The translations under genes and the position numbers were made by a program. Source: Sporosarcina sp. ZBG7A (GTDB lineage: Bacteria > Bacillota > Bacilli > Bacillales_A > Planococcaceae). Taken from it: a stretch of DNA of 62,744 nt. Under the pieces are notes generated by a model, which worked only from the letters and a program-made list of their open reading frames with translations, had not been told where the DNA came from and did no database searches. Numbering within the stretch: position 1 is the first letter of the stretch; each line of letters starts with the position of its first letter. This document shows, one piece after another, positions 16,191 through 24,267 of the stretch. The DNA lies in the NCBI RefSeq assembly GCF_000813425.1, contig NZ_JWIB01000046.1:1-62744 (forward strand), given 5' to 3'.

Positions 16191-16835
16191 TTAGTCCTTC
16201 TCAGCAAGTTCGAATAGTTTATTGGACAGTGTAGAATCTTTCTGGCTAAGTTGGAAGTCTCCAATCTTTCCTTCTTTCGTGGAAAAAATCGCTTTGCCTC
16301 TTAATTCGTGCAGTGAAGGCACTTCACCAGGTGCTGTTAATTCAACTGTAGCTTTCATATGATATTGATTACTCGCTGTATCTATATCACTTTGCTTCAC
16401 TTCTGAATCAACAAGTCTTAATGTATACTCTGCATCAAAATAGAACATAGATTGGTATTGATATAACATACCTATGCTTTGCACTTTTGTTAAACCGTCT
16501 TCAGTGAAATAAGGTAGGTACTTCTCTTTTATATAACTGGCTAGTTTCATGTCATTTTCTTTTTGCTTCACACTATTAGGATCTTCTGTCCCATACATAG
16601 CAGCTTTTGCTAATTGAACATATTTTTCATCAGGACCATTGAGTTCTTCTTTCAGTACTGATTCAACAATTTGAATATACTTTTCCTCATTTGATACGGT
16701 TTCTGTTTCAGCTGCAGCTTCACTTTCTTCCCCTTCAATTGCTGCGTCTTGTTGTGTACATCCTGTAGCAATCACACAAGCCAATACTGCGAGTGTAAAT
16801 AACCCTATTTTATTATTAGTGAATTGACCTTTCAT
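16191..16835 (-). CDS. Putative lipoprotein, tandem paralogue B
   Basis: 214 residues, ATG at 16835 with AGAAGG six bases upstream. The signal peptide ends with the lipobox ATGC (Cys near residue 26), followed by an acidic linker. The mature domain is shared with the neighbour at 16905-17540: KEELNGPDEKYVQLAKAAM, DPNSVKQKEN, SDIDTASNQYHMKATVELT and FSTKEGKIG. The pair arose by tandem duplication and has since diverged, mostly in the N-terminal linker and middle region. Function unknown. Confidence 0.75.
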   Translation of the reverse strand: MKGQFTNNKIGLFTLAVLACVIATGCTQQDAAIEGEESEAAAETETVSNEEKYIQIVESVLKEELNGPDEKYVQLAKAAMYGTEDPNSVKQKENDMKLASYIKEKYLPYFTEDGLTKVQSIGMLYQYQSMFYFDAEYTLRLVDSEVKQSDIDTASNQYHMKATVELTAPGEVPSLHELRGKAIFSTKEGKIGDFQLSQKDSTLSNKLFELAEKD

Positions 16836-16904
16836 CAAAAACCTTCTCTCGTGATAATCTATTAAACGTGAATGAAATCTGCTATGTTCTCAATACAAGA
16901 TGTT

Positions 16905-17540
16905 TCAATCCCTCTTACTAAGTTCATCTATCTTATCTGAAAGTGTGGGATCTTTTTGACCAAGAGAGAATCTTCCAATTTTCCCTTCTTTCGTAGAGAA
17001 GATTACTTGACCTTCTACTTCGTGTAGAGAGGGTTCTTCGCCAGGTGATGTTAACTCAACTATTGACTTAATGTGATATTGATTACTTGCTGTGTCAATG
17101 TCGCTCTGCTTTATTTCTGATTCCACAAGTCTAATTTCGAACTCGGTATCGTAATAACTATGATAACTCTTTAAACCACTAGATTGGAATTCTTTCAAGC
17201 CTTCCTCAGTGAAATATTGTTGATATCTTTCTTTGACATAACTATTTAATCTCACTACATTTTCTTTTTGCTTTACACTATTTGGGTCGTTATTTCCACC
17301 CATAGCAGCATCTGCTAATTGACCGTATTCAACATCTGGACCATTGAGTTCTTCTTTCAAAACAGCTTCGATTGTTTTGATATGCATTTCAACTGCTGAT
17401 TCTGCTGTTGGGACAGTTTCCGTTTTTGTTTCTCTCTTTTCAATTGCCTCACTTGTTGGTGTACACCCCATGAGAGAAACACAAGCTAATGCTGCGAGTG
17501 TAAATAACCCTATTCTTTTATAAGTGAGTTGACTTTTCAT
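16905..17540 (-). CDS. Putative lipoprotein, tandem paralogue A
   Basis: 211 residues, second ATG of an ATGATG pair, six bases after AGGG. The lipobox is LMGC. It shares with the next gene the blocks KEELNGPDVEYGQLADAAM, DPNSVKQKENVVRL, SDIDTASNQYHIKSIVELT and VIFSTKEGKIGRF. The two genes are separated by about 70 bp without a clear terminator, so they are probably co-transcribed. No catalytic motif is visible. Lipid-anchored outside the membrane by prediction. Confidence 0.75.
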   Translation of the reverse strand: MKSQLTYKRIGLFTLAALACVSLMGCTPTSEAIEKRETKTETVPTAESAVEMHIKTIEAVLKEELNGPDVEYGQLADAAMGGNNDPNSVKQKENVVRLNSYVKERYQQYFTEEGLKEFQSSGLKSYHSYYDTEFEIRLVESEIKQSDIDTASNQYHIKSIVELTSPGEEPSLHEVEGQVIFSTKEGKIGRFSLGQKDPTLSDKIDELSKRD

Positions 17541-17647
17541 CATAAACCCTCTCTCTCGTTTTGTATGTAACGCGAATGTAAATTAGTTCCTTTAGATATA
17601 TGTACGTAATATTGTGAAATTAGTTTCAATTTTCTATGCTTTGAAAC

Positions 17648-17692
17648 AAAAAACAAGCCATGCGCTAAATTTAGCACACGGCTTGTTTTTTA
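17648..17692 (-). terminator. Strong rho-independent terminator
   Basis: AAAAACAAGCC and GGCTTGTTTTT pair perfectly around an inner stem (GCTAAATTTAGC). It overlaps the stop of the NSS transporter gene and is T-rich on both strands. Confidence 0.85.
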
Positions 17693-19012
17693 TAATTCAA
17701 CAACCCAAGTCACAAAAATGATGACAATGGCTGCTGGAACAATATATCGCACAAGATTTTTCCATATTTTATGGAGAGTAGGATTCATATTTAATTCATC
17801 TGCCGTGTCTTTTTGACTAAGCACATATCCTGCGAAAATCGAGACTGCAAGTGCACCAAGAGGCATGGCAATTCGACTTGTAAGCAGATCAGCGAAATCG
17901 AATATGGAGCTGCCAAAGATTTTAATATCCCCGAGAACGCCGAATGATAATGCACTCGGAATTCCAACTAAGAAAATCAATCCACCAAATGTCCATGCTG
18001 CACGTCTGCGTCGATCGTGTTTCTTACGGATTCCTGTCGAAACGACTATTTCAAGCATTGCAATTGCTGACGTCAACGTCGCAAACAACATCAAAATAAA
18101 GAATACGATTAAGAAAAATCCACCAAATGGAATTTCATTGAAAATTGCTGGCAGTACAACGAAAATGAGACCAGGACCTTCAGTCGGTGATTGACCAAGG
18201 GCAAACACTGCCGGGAAAATAACGATTCCTGCGAGTAAAGAAATGACGATATTCAATATCGACACATTCAGAGCAGATTGACCAAGACGCTCTTCTTTTT
18301 TCAAATACGAAGCGTAGGTCATCATTGCTGTTACACCTACACTCAGCGAGAAAAATGCTTGACCGAGTGCCATGAGAATCGTTTTGCCTGTTAAGTAGCT
18401 CCAATCTGGAACGAACAGGAAGCGAATCCCTTCCATTGCACCATCAAGCGTCAAAGAACGTACTGCGAGTAAAATGAAAAAGATGAACAGTAATGGCATC
18501 ATCCAACGACTTGCACGCTCAATTCCACCTCTTATTCCACTCTGTACAATCCAGACCGTAATCGCAAGGAACGCTGCTTGCGCGATCAGCACTTCTATTG
18601 GATCTGCAATAATCTCGTTAAATAATCCGCCATAGTCGGCACCAGTAAGACCACCCGTCAATGAACGAATGAGATACGATAAGATCCAGCCGCCAACAAC
18701 GCTATAAAATGATAAAATGATGAACGATGCAATAAGCCCCATCCATCCAACCCAGTTCCAGTTCTTTCCTTTTGACAACTTCTCAAGCGATGTAACGACA
18801 TCTGCCTGTCCACGTCTACCAATGAGAAATTCCGCTAGTAAAATCGGTAATCCAATCAACAGTGTGCTCACTATGAACAACAGCACAAACACGCTACCGC
18901 CATTCATGCCCGCCATATAAGGGAATTTCCAAATAGCACCCAGACCAATTGCACTTCCGGCTGCTGCTAATATAAATCCAATTTTAGATGTCCATTGTTC
19001 CCGTTCCTTCAT
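17690..19012 (-). CDS. Sodium-dependent transporter, NSS (SNF) family
   Basis: 440 residues from the ATG at 19012 (upstream TTG 19039 is a weaker alternative). The NSS hallmark of helix 1 is present (KIGFILAAAGSAIGLGAIWK then FPYMAGMNGG), carrying the sodium- and substrate-binding unwound segment. About eleven membrane helices follow, the usual number for the short bacterial MhsT/YocR-type members. These proteins import an amino acid with sodium. Substrate unknown. The gene follows the hypothetical gene ending at 19045 by about 30 bp, probably in one operon. Confidence 0.88.
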   Translation of the reverse strand: MKEREQWTSKIGFILAAAGSAIGLGAIWKFPYMAGMNGGSVFVLLFIVSTLLIGLPILLAEFLIGRRGQADVVTSLEKLSKGKNWNWVGWMGLIASFIILSFYSVVGGWILSYLIRSLTGGLTGADYGGLFNEIIADPIEVLIAQAAFLAITVWIVQSGIRGGIERASRWMMPLLFIFFILLAVRSLTLDGAMEGIRFLFVPDWSYLTGKTILMALGQAFFSLSVGVTAMMTYASYLKKEERLGQSALNVSILNIVISLLAGIVIFPAVFALGQSPTEGPGLIFVVLPAIFNEIPFGGFFLIVFFILMLFATLTSAIAMLEIVVSTGIRKKHDRRRRAAWTFGGLIFLVGIPSALSFGVLGDIKIFGSSIFDFADLLTSRIAMPLGALAVSIFAGYVLSQKDTADELNMNPTLHKIWKNLVRYIVPAAIVIIFVTWVVEL

Positions 19013-19044
19013 CTCCAAACCCCGTTTCAAGCAAACCAAAAAGT

Positions 19045-20289
19045 TTACAAATCATTTAGTTGTTTCAGTTCGCCTGTCACGGCATCTACACATTCCTCAG
19101 AATCTAGCAAACCACAAAGTTTGTATGTCCGCGAACCTTGATGGTATACGTACTTAGGTTCGAGTGTAATAAACGAAACCATTTTTTCAAAGGCTTCTTC
19201 CTGAGAAACCGTTTCTACACGAGGTTGTTTAAATCCTTCAAAAAGTTGTGCCATTTCGTTTGAATCCATGAAATTCATCACTTCATATGTATCTTTGTTA
19301 AGCATGATTAAAAGCTTCCTGCGAAGTGGACCTGCAATTCCGCCTACTTTGCGACAAACAACTTCAATTATTCCCGGTTGTTGCATAATCCGATAAACTT
19401 CCCATTCGCCCGATTCTTCTGGTAGCTCCGAAGACAAAAATGCGGTCGCAGATTGTATACAGCACTGAAGTACTTCCTCAGTAACTCCGCTAAAAGTTTG
19501 GTTGAGAGCAGCAAAGGCATCATCGGCTGTTAGATCAGGTCCAAATGGCTGAATCGCCTGTTTTTCAAATTGTTGTTTTGAAACGGATGACCATTTTAAA
19601 ACAGCTCTTGGATATCTCGCTGACTGTTCTTCAGTGTAATATGGTAAAACAGTGCCATCTTGTGCGATGAACACCTCATCGATTGCATAGTAATCTGCAA
19701 AACGCGCTTCGTCCTCAATCGGCAGACGAATTGGAGTTAGTTGCTGCCGTACAAGTGGTTCTATCGCTTCGAGTGTTAGTGAAAAAGGTCCTTCTTCAAA
19801 CTGATCGGATACAATGATTGGCAAGATGCACATAAGAATTCTTCCTTGCTCGTCCCATTCCATCTCCAAAAAGCTATTGGTTTGAACAGGAATATCGTTA
19901 TGCATGAGTGTGCCTTCGATTCCGAATTCAGAACGATTAGTCAGGACGAACCCATTGCCCATACGTAGTCCTGTTTGGTATTCTACCCACTGAACGAATT
20001 GTGTTTCAGTCGAACCGATAGATTCAGCTTTTGAACAATCGCCTACTGTTATAACCGAACGCAGTTGTTCAAAACGTAGTGAATAAGAAATTGCGACAGC
20101 ACCATCCGGAAGCATGTCTTCATCTTCTTGTGAATCCACAGTAGGCGGAAGCAAATCTGCAGTTAGCAAGATGTCAAATCCGCCAAATGCAGACACTTCT
20201 TGTGAAAGTGAGTGTGTATGAAGAACATATTGCTGAAGTCCCAGCGTTTTTTTCAATTCTTCCAGCACAGCTTCAATTCGTTTGTCCAA
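19045..20289 (-). CDS. Large cytoplasmic protein, YcdB-like C-terminus
   Basis: 414 residues with a TTG start after AAAGGAGG. No signal peptide or membrane helix. The C-terminal part contains a pattern seen in YcdB/YcdC-type repeats (EEAFEKMVSFITLEPKYVYH then CVDAVTGEL), with a related weaker copy earlier (DDAFAALNQTF). No catalytic residues can be assigned. It lies upstream of the NSS transporter gene and downstream of the GIY-YIG-like gene on the same strand. Function unknown. Confidence 0.65.
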   Translation of the reverse strand: MDKRIEAVLEELKKTLGLQQYVLHTHSLSQEVSAFGGFDILLTADLLPPTVDSQEDEDMLPDGAVAISYSLRFEQLRSVITVGDCSKAESIGSTETQFVQWVEYQTGLRMGNGFVLTNRSEFGIEGTLMHNDIPVQTNSFLEMEWDEQGRILMCILPIIVSDQFEEGPFSLTLEAIEPLVRQQLTPIRLPIEDEARFADYYAIDEVFIAQDGTVLPYYTEEQSARYPRAVLKWSSVSKQQFEKQAIQPFGPDLTADDAFAALNQTFSGVTEEVLQCCIQSATAFLSSELPEESGEWEVYRIMQQPGIIEVVCRKVGGIAGPLRRKLLIMLNKDTYEVMNFMDSNEMAQLFEGFKQPRVETVSQEEAFEKMVSFITLEPKYVYHQGSRTYKLCGLLDSEECVDAVTGELKQLNDL

Positions 20290-20309
20290 AGTGCTCGCCT
20301 CCTTTTTAC

Positions 20310-20684
20310 TTACTCGAAAAAGACTTTGTCTGTATTGTATTTAGCTTCCATCGTGTTAATGATGTACGTTTCGTATATTTCGCGTTCCATTGCATCGTCC
20401 ACAACGATTACAGCAATTTTATTTACTTCATCGCGATGTGGTTTTAATGGCGAAACGTTATCTTCTAGGTGCTTTTTCACTCGCGGACGTAGCTTTCTTG
20501 CTTTACCAACAAAAAGCAATTCGTCTTGTTTGTTGTAGAACAAAATGATTCCGCCTTTGTCGCGCGGGATTTCGTGCAAATCTACAAACCCACAAATCGG
20601 TTTGATTGGAACAATATTTGCAGATACTTTTTGGAGCCGTTGTTCAATTTTTACATCAATTTCAGGAATAGTTATAGAAATCAT
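20310..20684 (-). CDS. GIY-YIG-like protein lacking both tyrosines
   Basis: 124 residues from the ATG at 20684. The region GGIILFYNKQDELLFVGKAR aligns with the UvrC-type GIY-YIG core (GVY...YVGKA). The first tyrosine is Ile and the second is Phe, while GKA, the following arginines (KLRPRVKKH) and the late glutamate (YETYIINTMEAKYN) remain. The GIY-YIG fold is therefore likely, but nuclease activity is doubtful. It could bind DNA or protein without cutting. It is upstream of the YcdB-like gene, 20 bp away, on the same strand. Confidence 0.75.
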   Translation of the reverse strand: MISITIPEIDVKIEQRLQKVSANIVPIKPICGFVDLHEIPRDKGGIILFYNKQDELLFVGKARKLRPRVKKHLEDNVSPLKPHRDEVNKIAVIVVDDAMEREIYETYIINTMEAKYNTDKVFFE

Positions 20685-20766
20685 TAATGTCACGTCCTAT
20701 CTAGTTTTGTTATAAATCCTACCACAGATTGACGCAGAATGCGATTTGTCAATCTATTGCGACGAA

Positions 20767-20795
20767 AAAACCGCCCCTTTTAACAGGACGGTTTT
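20767..20795 (-). terminator. Rho-independent terminator
   Basis: AAAACCGCCC and GGACGGTTTT pair (one mismatch) and are followed on the minus strand by TTTTTT, just after the VLRF1 gene. Confidence 0.75.
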
Positions 20796-20805
20796 ATGAT
20801 GTACG

Positions 20806-21597
20806 TTACTTTTCGAATACTTCGTGTAGAACTTTGTCCGGGATGGAATTGTTCAAATTTTTATGGATAACACTTTTTGGCTTTTTGTTGAGAGCGGATG
20901 CGAAGGTTTGTGAGGACTCTGCTTCACCAACGACATGAATCTCATCCCAATTCCGTTCTTTCTTCATTTTCTCCACGTCTGCTGCCATTGATTTATAAAA
21001 ACGCTCTAAGTTTTCTTTCATTCGTTGGTCAAAGTCATCGGACTGGCTACCACCTGTACCTCTGTTTCCTGATGGATTCATGTCATTTTGTTCACGCCAT
21101 ACATCTAATCCAGAGTCGAAATTGTAGACCAAATCATCTGCCACAAATCCCATCGCTGTATCTAGAATACGGACGCTTCCTATACTCGGCATGATGATTC
21201 CTGAATTAGGATATGCTTTAAGCATGTAATTCAATTCTTCAATTACGGGATGGTTTTCCCAATGGAAACTTGTTTTGACCGCAATTTGTACATAATGGAC
21301 CGACCATAAATCCGGGTCGTCTGCTGCAAAAATGACGACTCCCTTTTTTAAATCGTTATGATTTTTTTCGATTTCTTCCGTTACACGCGCTTTAGCTTTT
21401 TTAAATGCTGTTCGTTCTTTGTCATTCGAAGCTTCCAAATATTCTTCCAAACGCTTCAATCCGGATTTTAAATGGATTTTCCAAGCACCTTTTTGCTGAT
21501 CAGGATCAGCTGGATTCGTATTTAAATACACACTTAGTACACACCGGTCCTCGCAATGGTAATCTTTCAGAGTCTGAAGTTCTTCATTTAATGTCAT
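20806..21597 (-). CDS. VLRF1-family aeRF1-type release factor
   Basis: 263 residues, ATG after AGGAGG with a long 11-nt spacer. The N-terminal DRCVLSVYLNTNPADPDQQK and the downstream GVVIFAADDPDLWSVHYVQI are typical of the bacterial aeRF1-related VLRF1 proteins, and a C-terminal WDEIHVVGEAESSQTFASAL matches the central-domain strand. This family is related to the eukaryotic ribosome-rescue factor Vms1 and is thought to release peptides from stalled ribosomes. It is a single gene with its own terminator. Confidence 0.8.
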   Translation of the reverse strand: MTLNEELQTLKDYHCEDRCVLSVYLNTNPADPDQQKGAWKIHLKSGLKRLEEYLEASNDKERTAFKKAKARVTEEIEKNHNDLKKGVVIFAADDPDLWSVHYVQIAVKTSFHWENHPVIEELNYMLKAYPNSGIIMPSIGSVRILDTAMGFVADDLVYNFDSGLDVWREQNDMNPSGNRGTGGSQSDDFDQRMKENLERFYKSMAADVEKMKKERNWDEIHVVGEAESSQTFASALNKKPKSVIHKNLNNSIPDKVLHEVFEK

Positions 21598-21793
21598 TAA
21601 TGCTTCGACCTCCTCATGATCTGCTTCTCTATGTGAGATACCCTCCCACCCAAAAGTTAAACTGAATAAAATTGAAAATTAAGTTGAATCTCTTCAGTTT
21701 TTTGTGTATACAACCACGGCTTCAATGCTTGTTTTAAATCTGCCGTGAATGCTATACTTTTACAAAGAAAAATTGCAGACAGGTGATGATTGG

Positions 21794-22486
21794 ATGAATT
21801 ATGATGTTTTCCTTTTCGATTTAGATGATACACTTTTAGAATTTGATACAAGTGAGCAAAATGCATTTCGCAATGCTTTTACAGAAGCTGGACTTGTAGA
21901 GGGACTGGATGCCTATCGAACAGAATATAGAGCCATCAGCAAAGTTCTATGGAGACAATTGGAAGAAGGCTCAACGACTATGGAACAACTGAACGTTAGT
22001 CGGTTCAGTCAATTGTTTGATAAATTTGGTATCGAGCTTGATCCTGTTAGCTTTTCTGAAACTTATTTAACGTTGCTTGGTAAAGAAGCTCACCTAATAG
22101 ATGGTGTCATCGACATGTTGGACAGTTTAGGGGATGTACGTCTTGCGATTGTGACGAATGGTTTCATCAAAGCTCAAATCGCCCGAGTTGCTTGTTCTTC
22201 ATTGAATAATCGCTTTGAAACGATCGTGTCCTCTGATGAAGCCGGCTTCCAAAAGCCACGTCCTGAAATATTCCAAGAGGCTTTGGATCGTCTTGGCGTA
22301 ACGGATAAGTCCCGTGTTTTGATGACGGGGGATTCCCTTACTTCAGATATTCGTGGTGGCAACAACTTTGGAGTCGATACATGTTGGTATAACCCAAATG
22401 GTTTGGAAAATACAACAGATAGCAAACCTACTTTTGAAATTAGTAATTGGGTAGAATTTAAAGTTAACGAAAAAGCTACAAATTGA
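21794..22486 (+). CDS. YjjG-family noncanonical pyrimidine nucleotidase
   Basis: 230 residues starting at the ATG at 21794 after AGGTGATGA; the frame is open upstream but lacks a second site. HAD motifs: FLFDLDDTLLEFD (nucleophile Asp in DxDDT), motif II IVTNG, motif III Lys in FQKPRPEIF and motif IV MTGDSLTSDIRGG. Length and motifs match YjjG/YfnB. Members dephosphorylate damaged or unusual pyrimidine nucleotides and so keep them out of DNA. Single gene with a terminator. Confidence 0.85.
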   Translation: MNYDVFLFDLDDTLLEFDTSEQNAFRNAFTEAGLVEGLDAYRTEYRAISKVLWRQLEEGSTTMEQLNVSRFSQLFDKFGIELDPVSFSETYLTLLGKEAHLIDGVIDMLDSLGDVRLAIVTNGFIKAQIARVACSSLNNRFETIVSSDEAGFQKPRPEIFQEALDRLGVTDKSRVLMTGDSLTSDIRGGNNFGVDTCWYNPNGLENTTDSKPTFEISNWVEFKVNEKATN

Positions 22487-22494
22487 ACTTAAAT

Positions 22495-22536
22495 AGCTGC
22501 TGGATATCAGGTTATCTGATATCTGGCGGCTTTTTT
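22495..22536 (+). terminator. Rho-independent terminator
   Basis: AGCTGCTGGATATCAG pairs with CTGATATCTGGCGGCT and is followed by TTTTTT. Confidence 0.8.
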
Positions 22537-22617
22537 GGTTTGGGAAATGGGGGGTGACTATCACGTTTCGCACTGTGTGGAGTTAAGGTGAAAGTTGAAT
22601 CATGACTTGTGCAATCA

Positions 22618-22856
22618 ACAAGCGAAGCGCTACCAATTAATTACTTAAATCTTGTTGAATTGTGTCCCGTTATCGAGAAACTTTACTAAGTGATGGAGAA
22701 ATAGCCAGAGGTGATCGAGAAACTCGCTCGAATGATGGAGAAGCCTTCTGCGATGTCAGGCAACCATCAGTAAGTGTCCGAGAACGTTAGACCCTTTTTT
22801 CAACTGAGTATCCGTTTCAAACAAGCGAAGCGCAACCAATTAATCACTTAAATCTT
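22618..22856. repeat. 36-bp direct repeat, two copies 203 bp apart
   Basis: Copies at 22618-22653 and 22821-22856 differ at two positions only. Both begin ACAAGCGAAGCGC and end ACTTAAATCTT. Each is followed after 16-17 nt by one of the periodic arrays (22670 and 22874), so the unit of repetition is leader plus array. No coding frame explains it. Confidence 0.9.
22670..22795. repeat. 21-bp periodic array 1 (six units)
   Basis: Units begin at 22670, 22691, 22712, 22733, 22754 and 22775, exactly 21 nt apart. Heads are TTATCGAGAAAC, TGATGGAGAAAT, TGATCGAGAAAC, TGATGGAGAAGC, TGTCAGGCAACC and TGTCCGAGAACG, followed by about 9 variable bases. Stop codons occur in the plus-strand frame that follows the repeat, so it is not an obvious coding repeat. 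Confidence 0.8.
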
Positions 22857-22873
22857 TCTAAAACTTCCCATTT

Positions 22874-22978
22874 TGCCGAATAAAATCCTCTTAGTGCCGA
22901 CTCTCTGCACAAAAATACCGATTCTACTCTAGGTAGTACCTATACTTTCCTTGAAACTGTCGGTACTGCTGTCAAAGC
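22874..22978. repeat. 21-bp periodic array 2 (five units)
   Basis: Units begin at 22874, 22895, 22916, 22937 and 22958, exactly 21 nt apart. Heads are TGCCGAAT, TGCCGACT, TACCGATT, TACCTATA and TGTCGGTA, followed by about 13 variable bases. The head sequence is different from array 1, but the spacing is the same. Confidence 0.7.
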
Positions 22979-22994
22979 TTCAAAAAATCACCTT

Positions 22995-23138
22995 TTTATG
23001 GTTGTATTTCTAGTTTTATGAGCATTTTCTGCGATTTATGATCACTTTCCTATTTTTATGAGCACTTTTGGCAGTTTATGATCACGTTCAATTAATTTAC
23101 GAGCGCATCACAAGATTTACAAATCATACAATTGATTA
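22995..23138. repeat. 20-bp periodic array 3 (about seven units)
   Basis: A TTTATGAKCAC-type head recurs with its ATG or ACG at 22998, 23018, 23038, 23058, 23078, 23099 and 23119, that is every 20 nt (once 21). GAGCA and GATCA versions alternate. The first and last units are degenerate. A 20-bp period rules out an in-frame peptide repeat. Confidence 0.75.
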
Positions 23139-23177
23139 CCTAATTCAACATTTCAAAAACCATTCACAGACAAATAA

Positions 23178-23203
23178 ACCCCGTACTCAAATGAGTATGG
23201 GGT
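23178..23203 (-). terminator. Terminator hairpin
   Basis: ACCCCGTACTCA and TGAGTATGGGGT form a 12-bp stem (one wobble) with a 2-nt central spacer, then TTTATTTG on the minus strand, after the SEC-C gene. Confidence 0.7.
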
Positions 23204-23215
23204 CTACCTATATAA

Positions 23216-24199
23216 TTATGCGTTCGCTTTCATTTCTGCATATTCTGTGATTCCGTTGTAATAACGGTTCAAAGAGGATGGAGATACCTCGAATTCATCG
23301 GCAATGGCTTTGACAGTGAGCTCAAGAGTTTCAAACAATGCGTGTTCTTGTCCGTAACGGATGGCACCTGCTGCTATCGCAACATCTTTCCGCGCATTTG
23401 GCTGTTCCTCGACTAAGTAATCTTCGATCAATTCCAGAAGCTCATCTGATTTGCGATCATTTGCTTCTAAAAATGAGGCAACCCTTGCCAGCACGCCTTG
23501 TTCAAAATCGGTGAACTCTTCTCCTTTATATCCATTCTCCGCTAGTTTTTCCCATAGGGTGACTGAGTGATTTTTCATGTACGTTTCAGAATCTTGATCG
23601 ACATTGCTAAACTCAGTCACAAATTCATCAAACACAGAACTTTGGTCTACCGGGAAAAAGATTAACGTCGAAACTGCAAGCAACCCATCTGCTCCATCCG
23701 GAAGTGTGAAGCACCAGAGATGAACATCTTCTGGAACTGGTTTGTCAGACTCTCTGCGTAACAGGACAGTCTGGTTATTTAACCGATCATACACCGTTAA
23801 ATAAGAATCCTCCGTTTTAACTACTTGTCCAAGCAGCGTTTGTGGTACTGACCAACTCTCAAGGACCTTGATAACCGATGGACGGACTGTTTTTTTCAAT
23901 TGCTTTTGCACAAAGCCTTTCCAAATATCCGTTCGATTATGGAAAAAGAATTCGTCTAGCGCAATTGCCTCGATCATTTCTTCAGAGTATGCTGCGGAGA
24001 GTGGGAGTTTCCATTGGATGGCAAACTCACGATAATCACCGAAGTCTTTTTGCTTTGGATACTCATCGTAAAAAGATTGCAGAATCCGTTCCAATTCTTC
24101 CGCTTGTACAATTTCAACTGTTAGTTCTTCTTTGCCTGCACAACATTTCTTGTATTTCTTACCGCTGCCGCAAAGGCACGGATCATTTCTTCCAATCAT
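23216..24199 (-). CDS. SEC-C metal-binding domain protein
   Basis: 327 residues from the ATG at 24199 (GGTG upstream). The N-terminus is a SEC-C zinc motif, IGRNDPCLCGSGKKYKKCC, with C-x-C-x8-C-C (Cys8, Cys10, Cys19, Cys20), as at the C-terminus of SecA where it binds zinc and SecB or ribosomes. The remaining 300 residues are acidic and mostly helical, ending in an HTH-like segment (KAIADEFEVSPSSLNRYYN). Function unknown; many such proteins exist in Bacilli. Single gene. Confidence 0.8.
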   Translation of the reverse strand: MIGRNDPCLCGSGKKYKKCCAGKEELTVEIVQAEELERILQSFYDEYPKQKDFGDYREFAIQWKLPLSAAYSEEMIEAIALDEFFFHNRTDIWKGFVQKQLKKTVRPSVIKVLESWSVPQTLLGQVVKTEDSYLTVYDRLNNQTVLLRRESDKPVPEDVHLWCFTLPDGADGLLAVSTLIFFPVDQSSVFDEFVTEFSNVDQDSETYMKNHSVTLWEKLAENGYKGEEFTDFEQGVLARVASFLEANDRKSDELLELIEDYLVEEQPNARKDVAIAAGAIRYGQEHALFETLELTVKAIADEFEVSPSSLNRYYNGITEYAEMKANA

Positions 24200-24267
24200 C
24201 TTCAACACCTGCTTCTTTTTAAGCTGTTGTCCAGTTTACCACTTTTTTAAGATACATGGAAGTTAGC

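Noticed and set aside
22670..23138. CRISPR array in the periodic block
   Set aside because: The period is 20-21 nt, repeats are imperfect and only about 8-11 nt are conserved, no unique spacers of normal length exist and no cas genes are present in the window.
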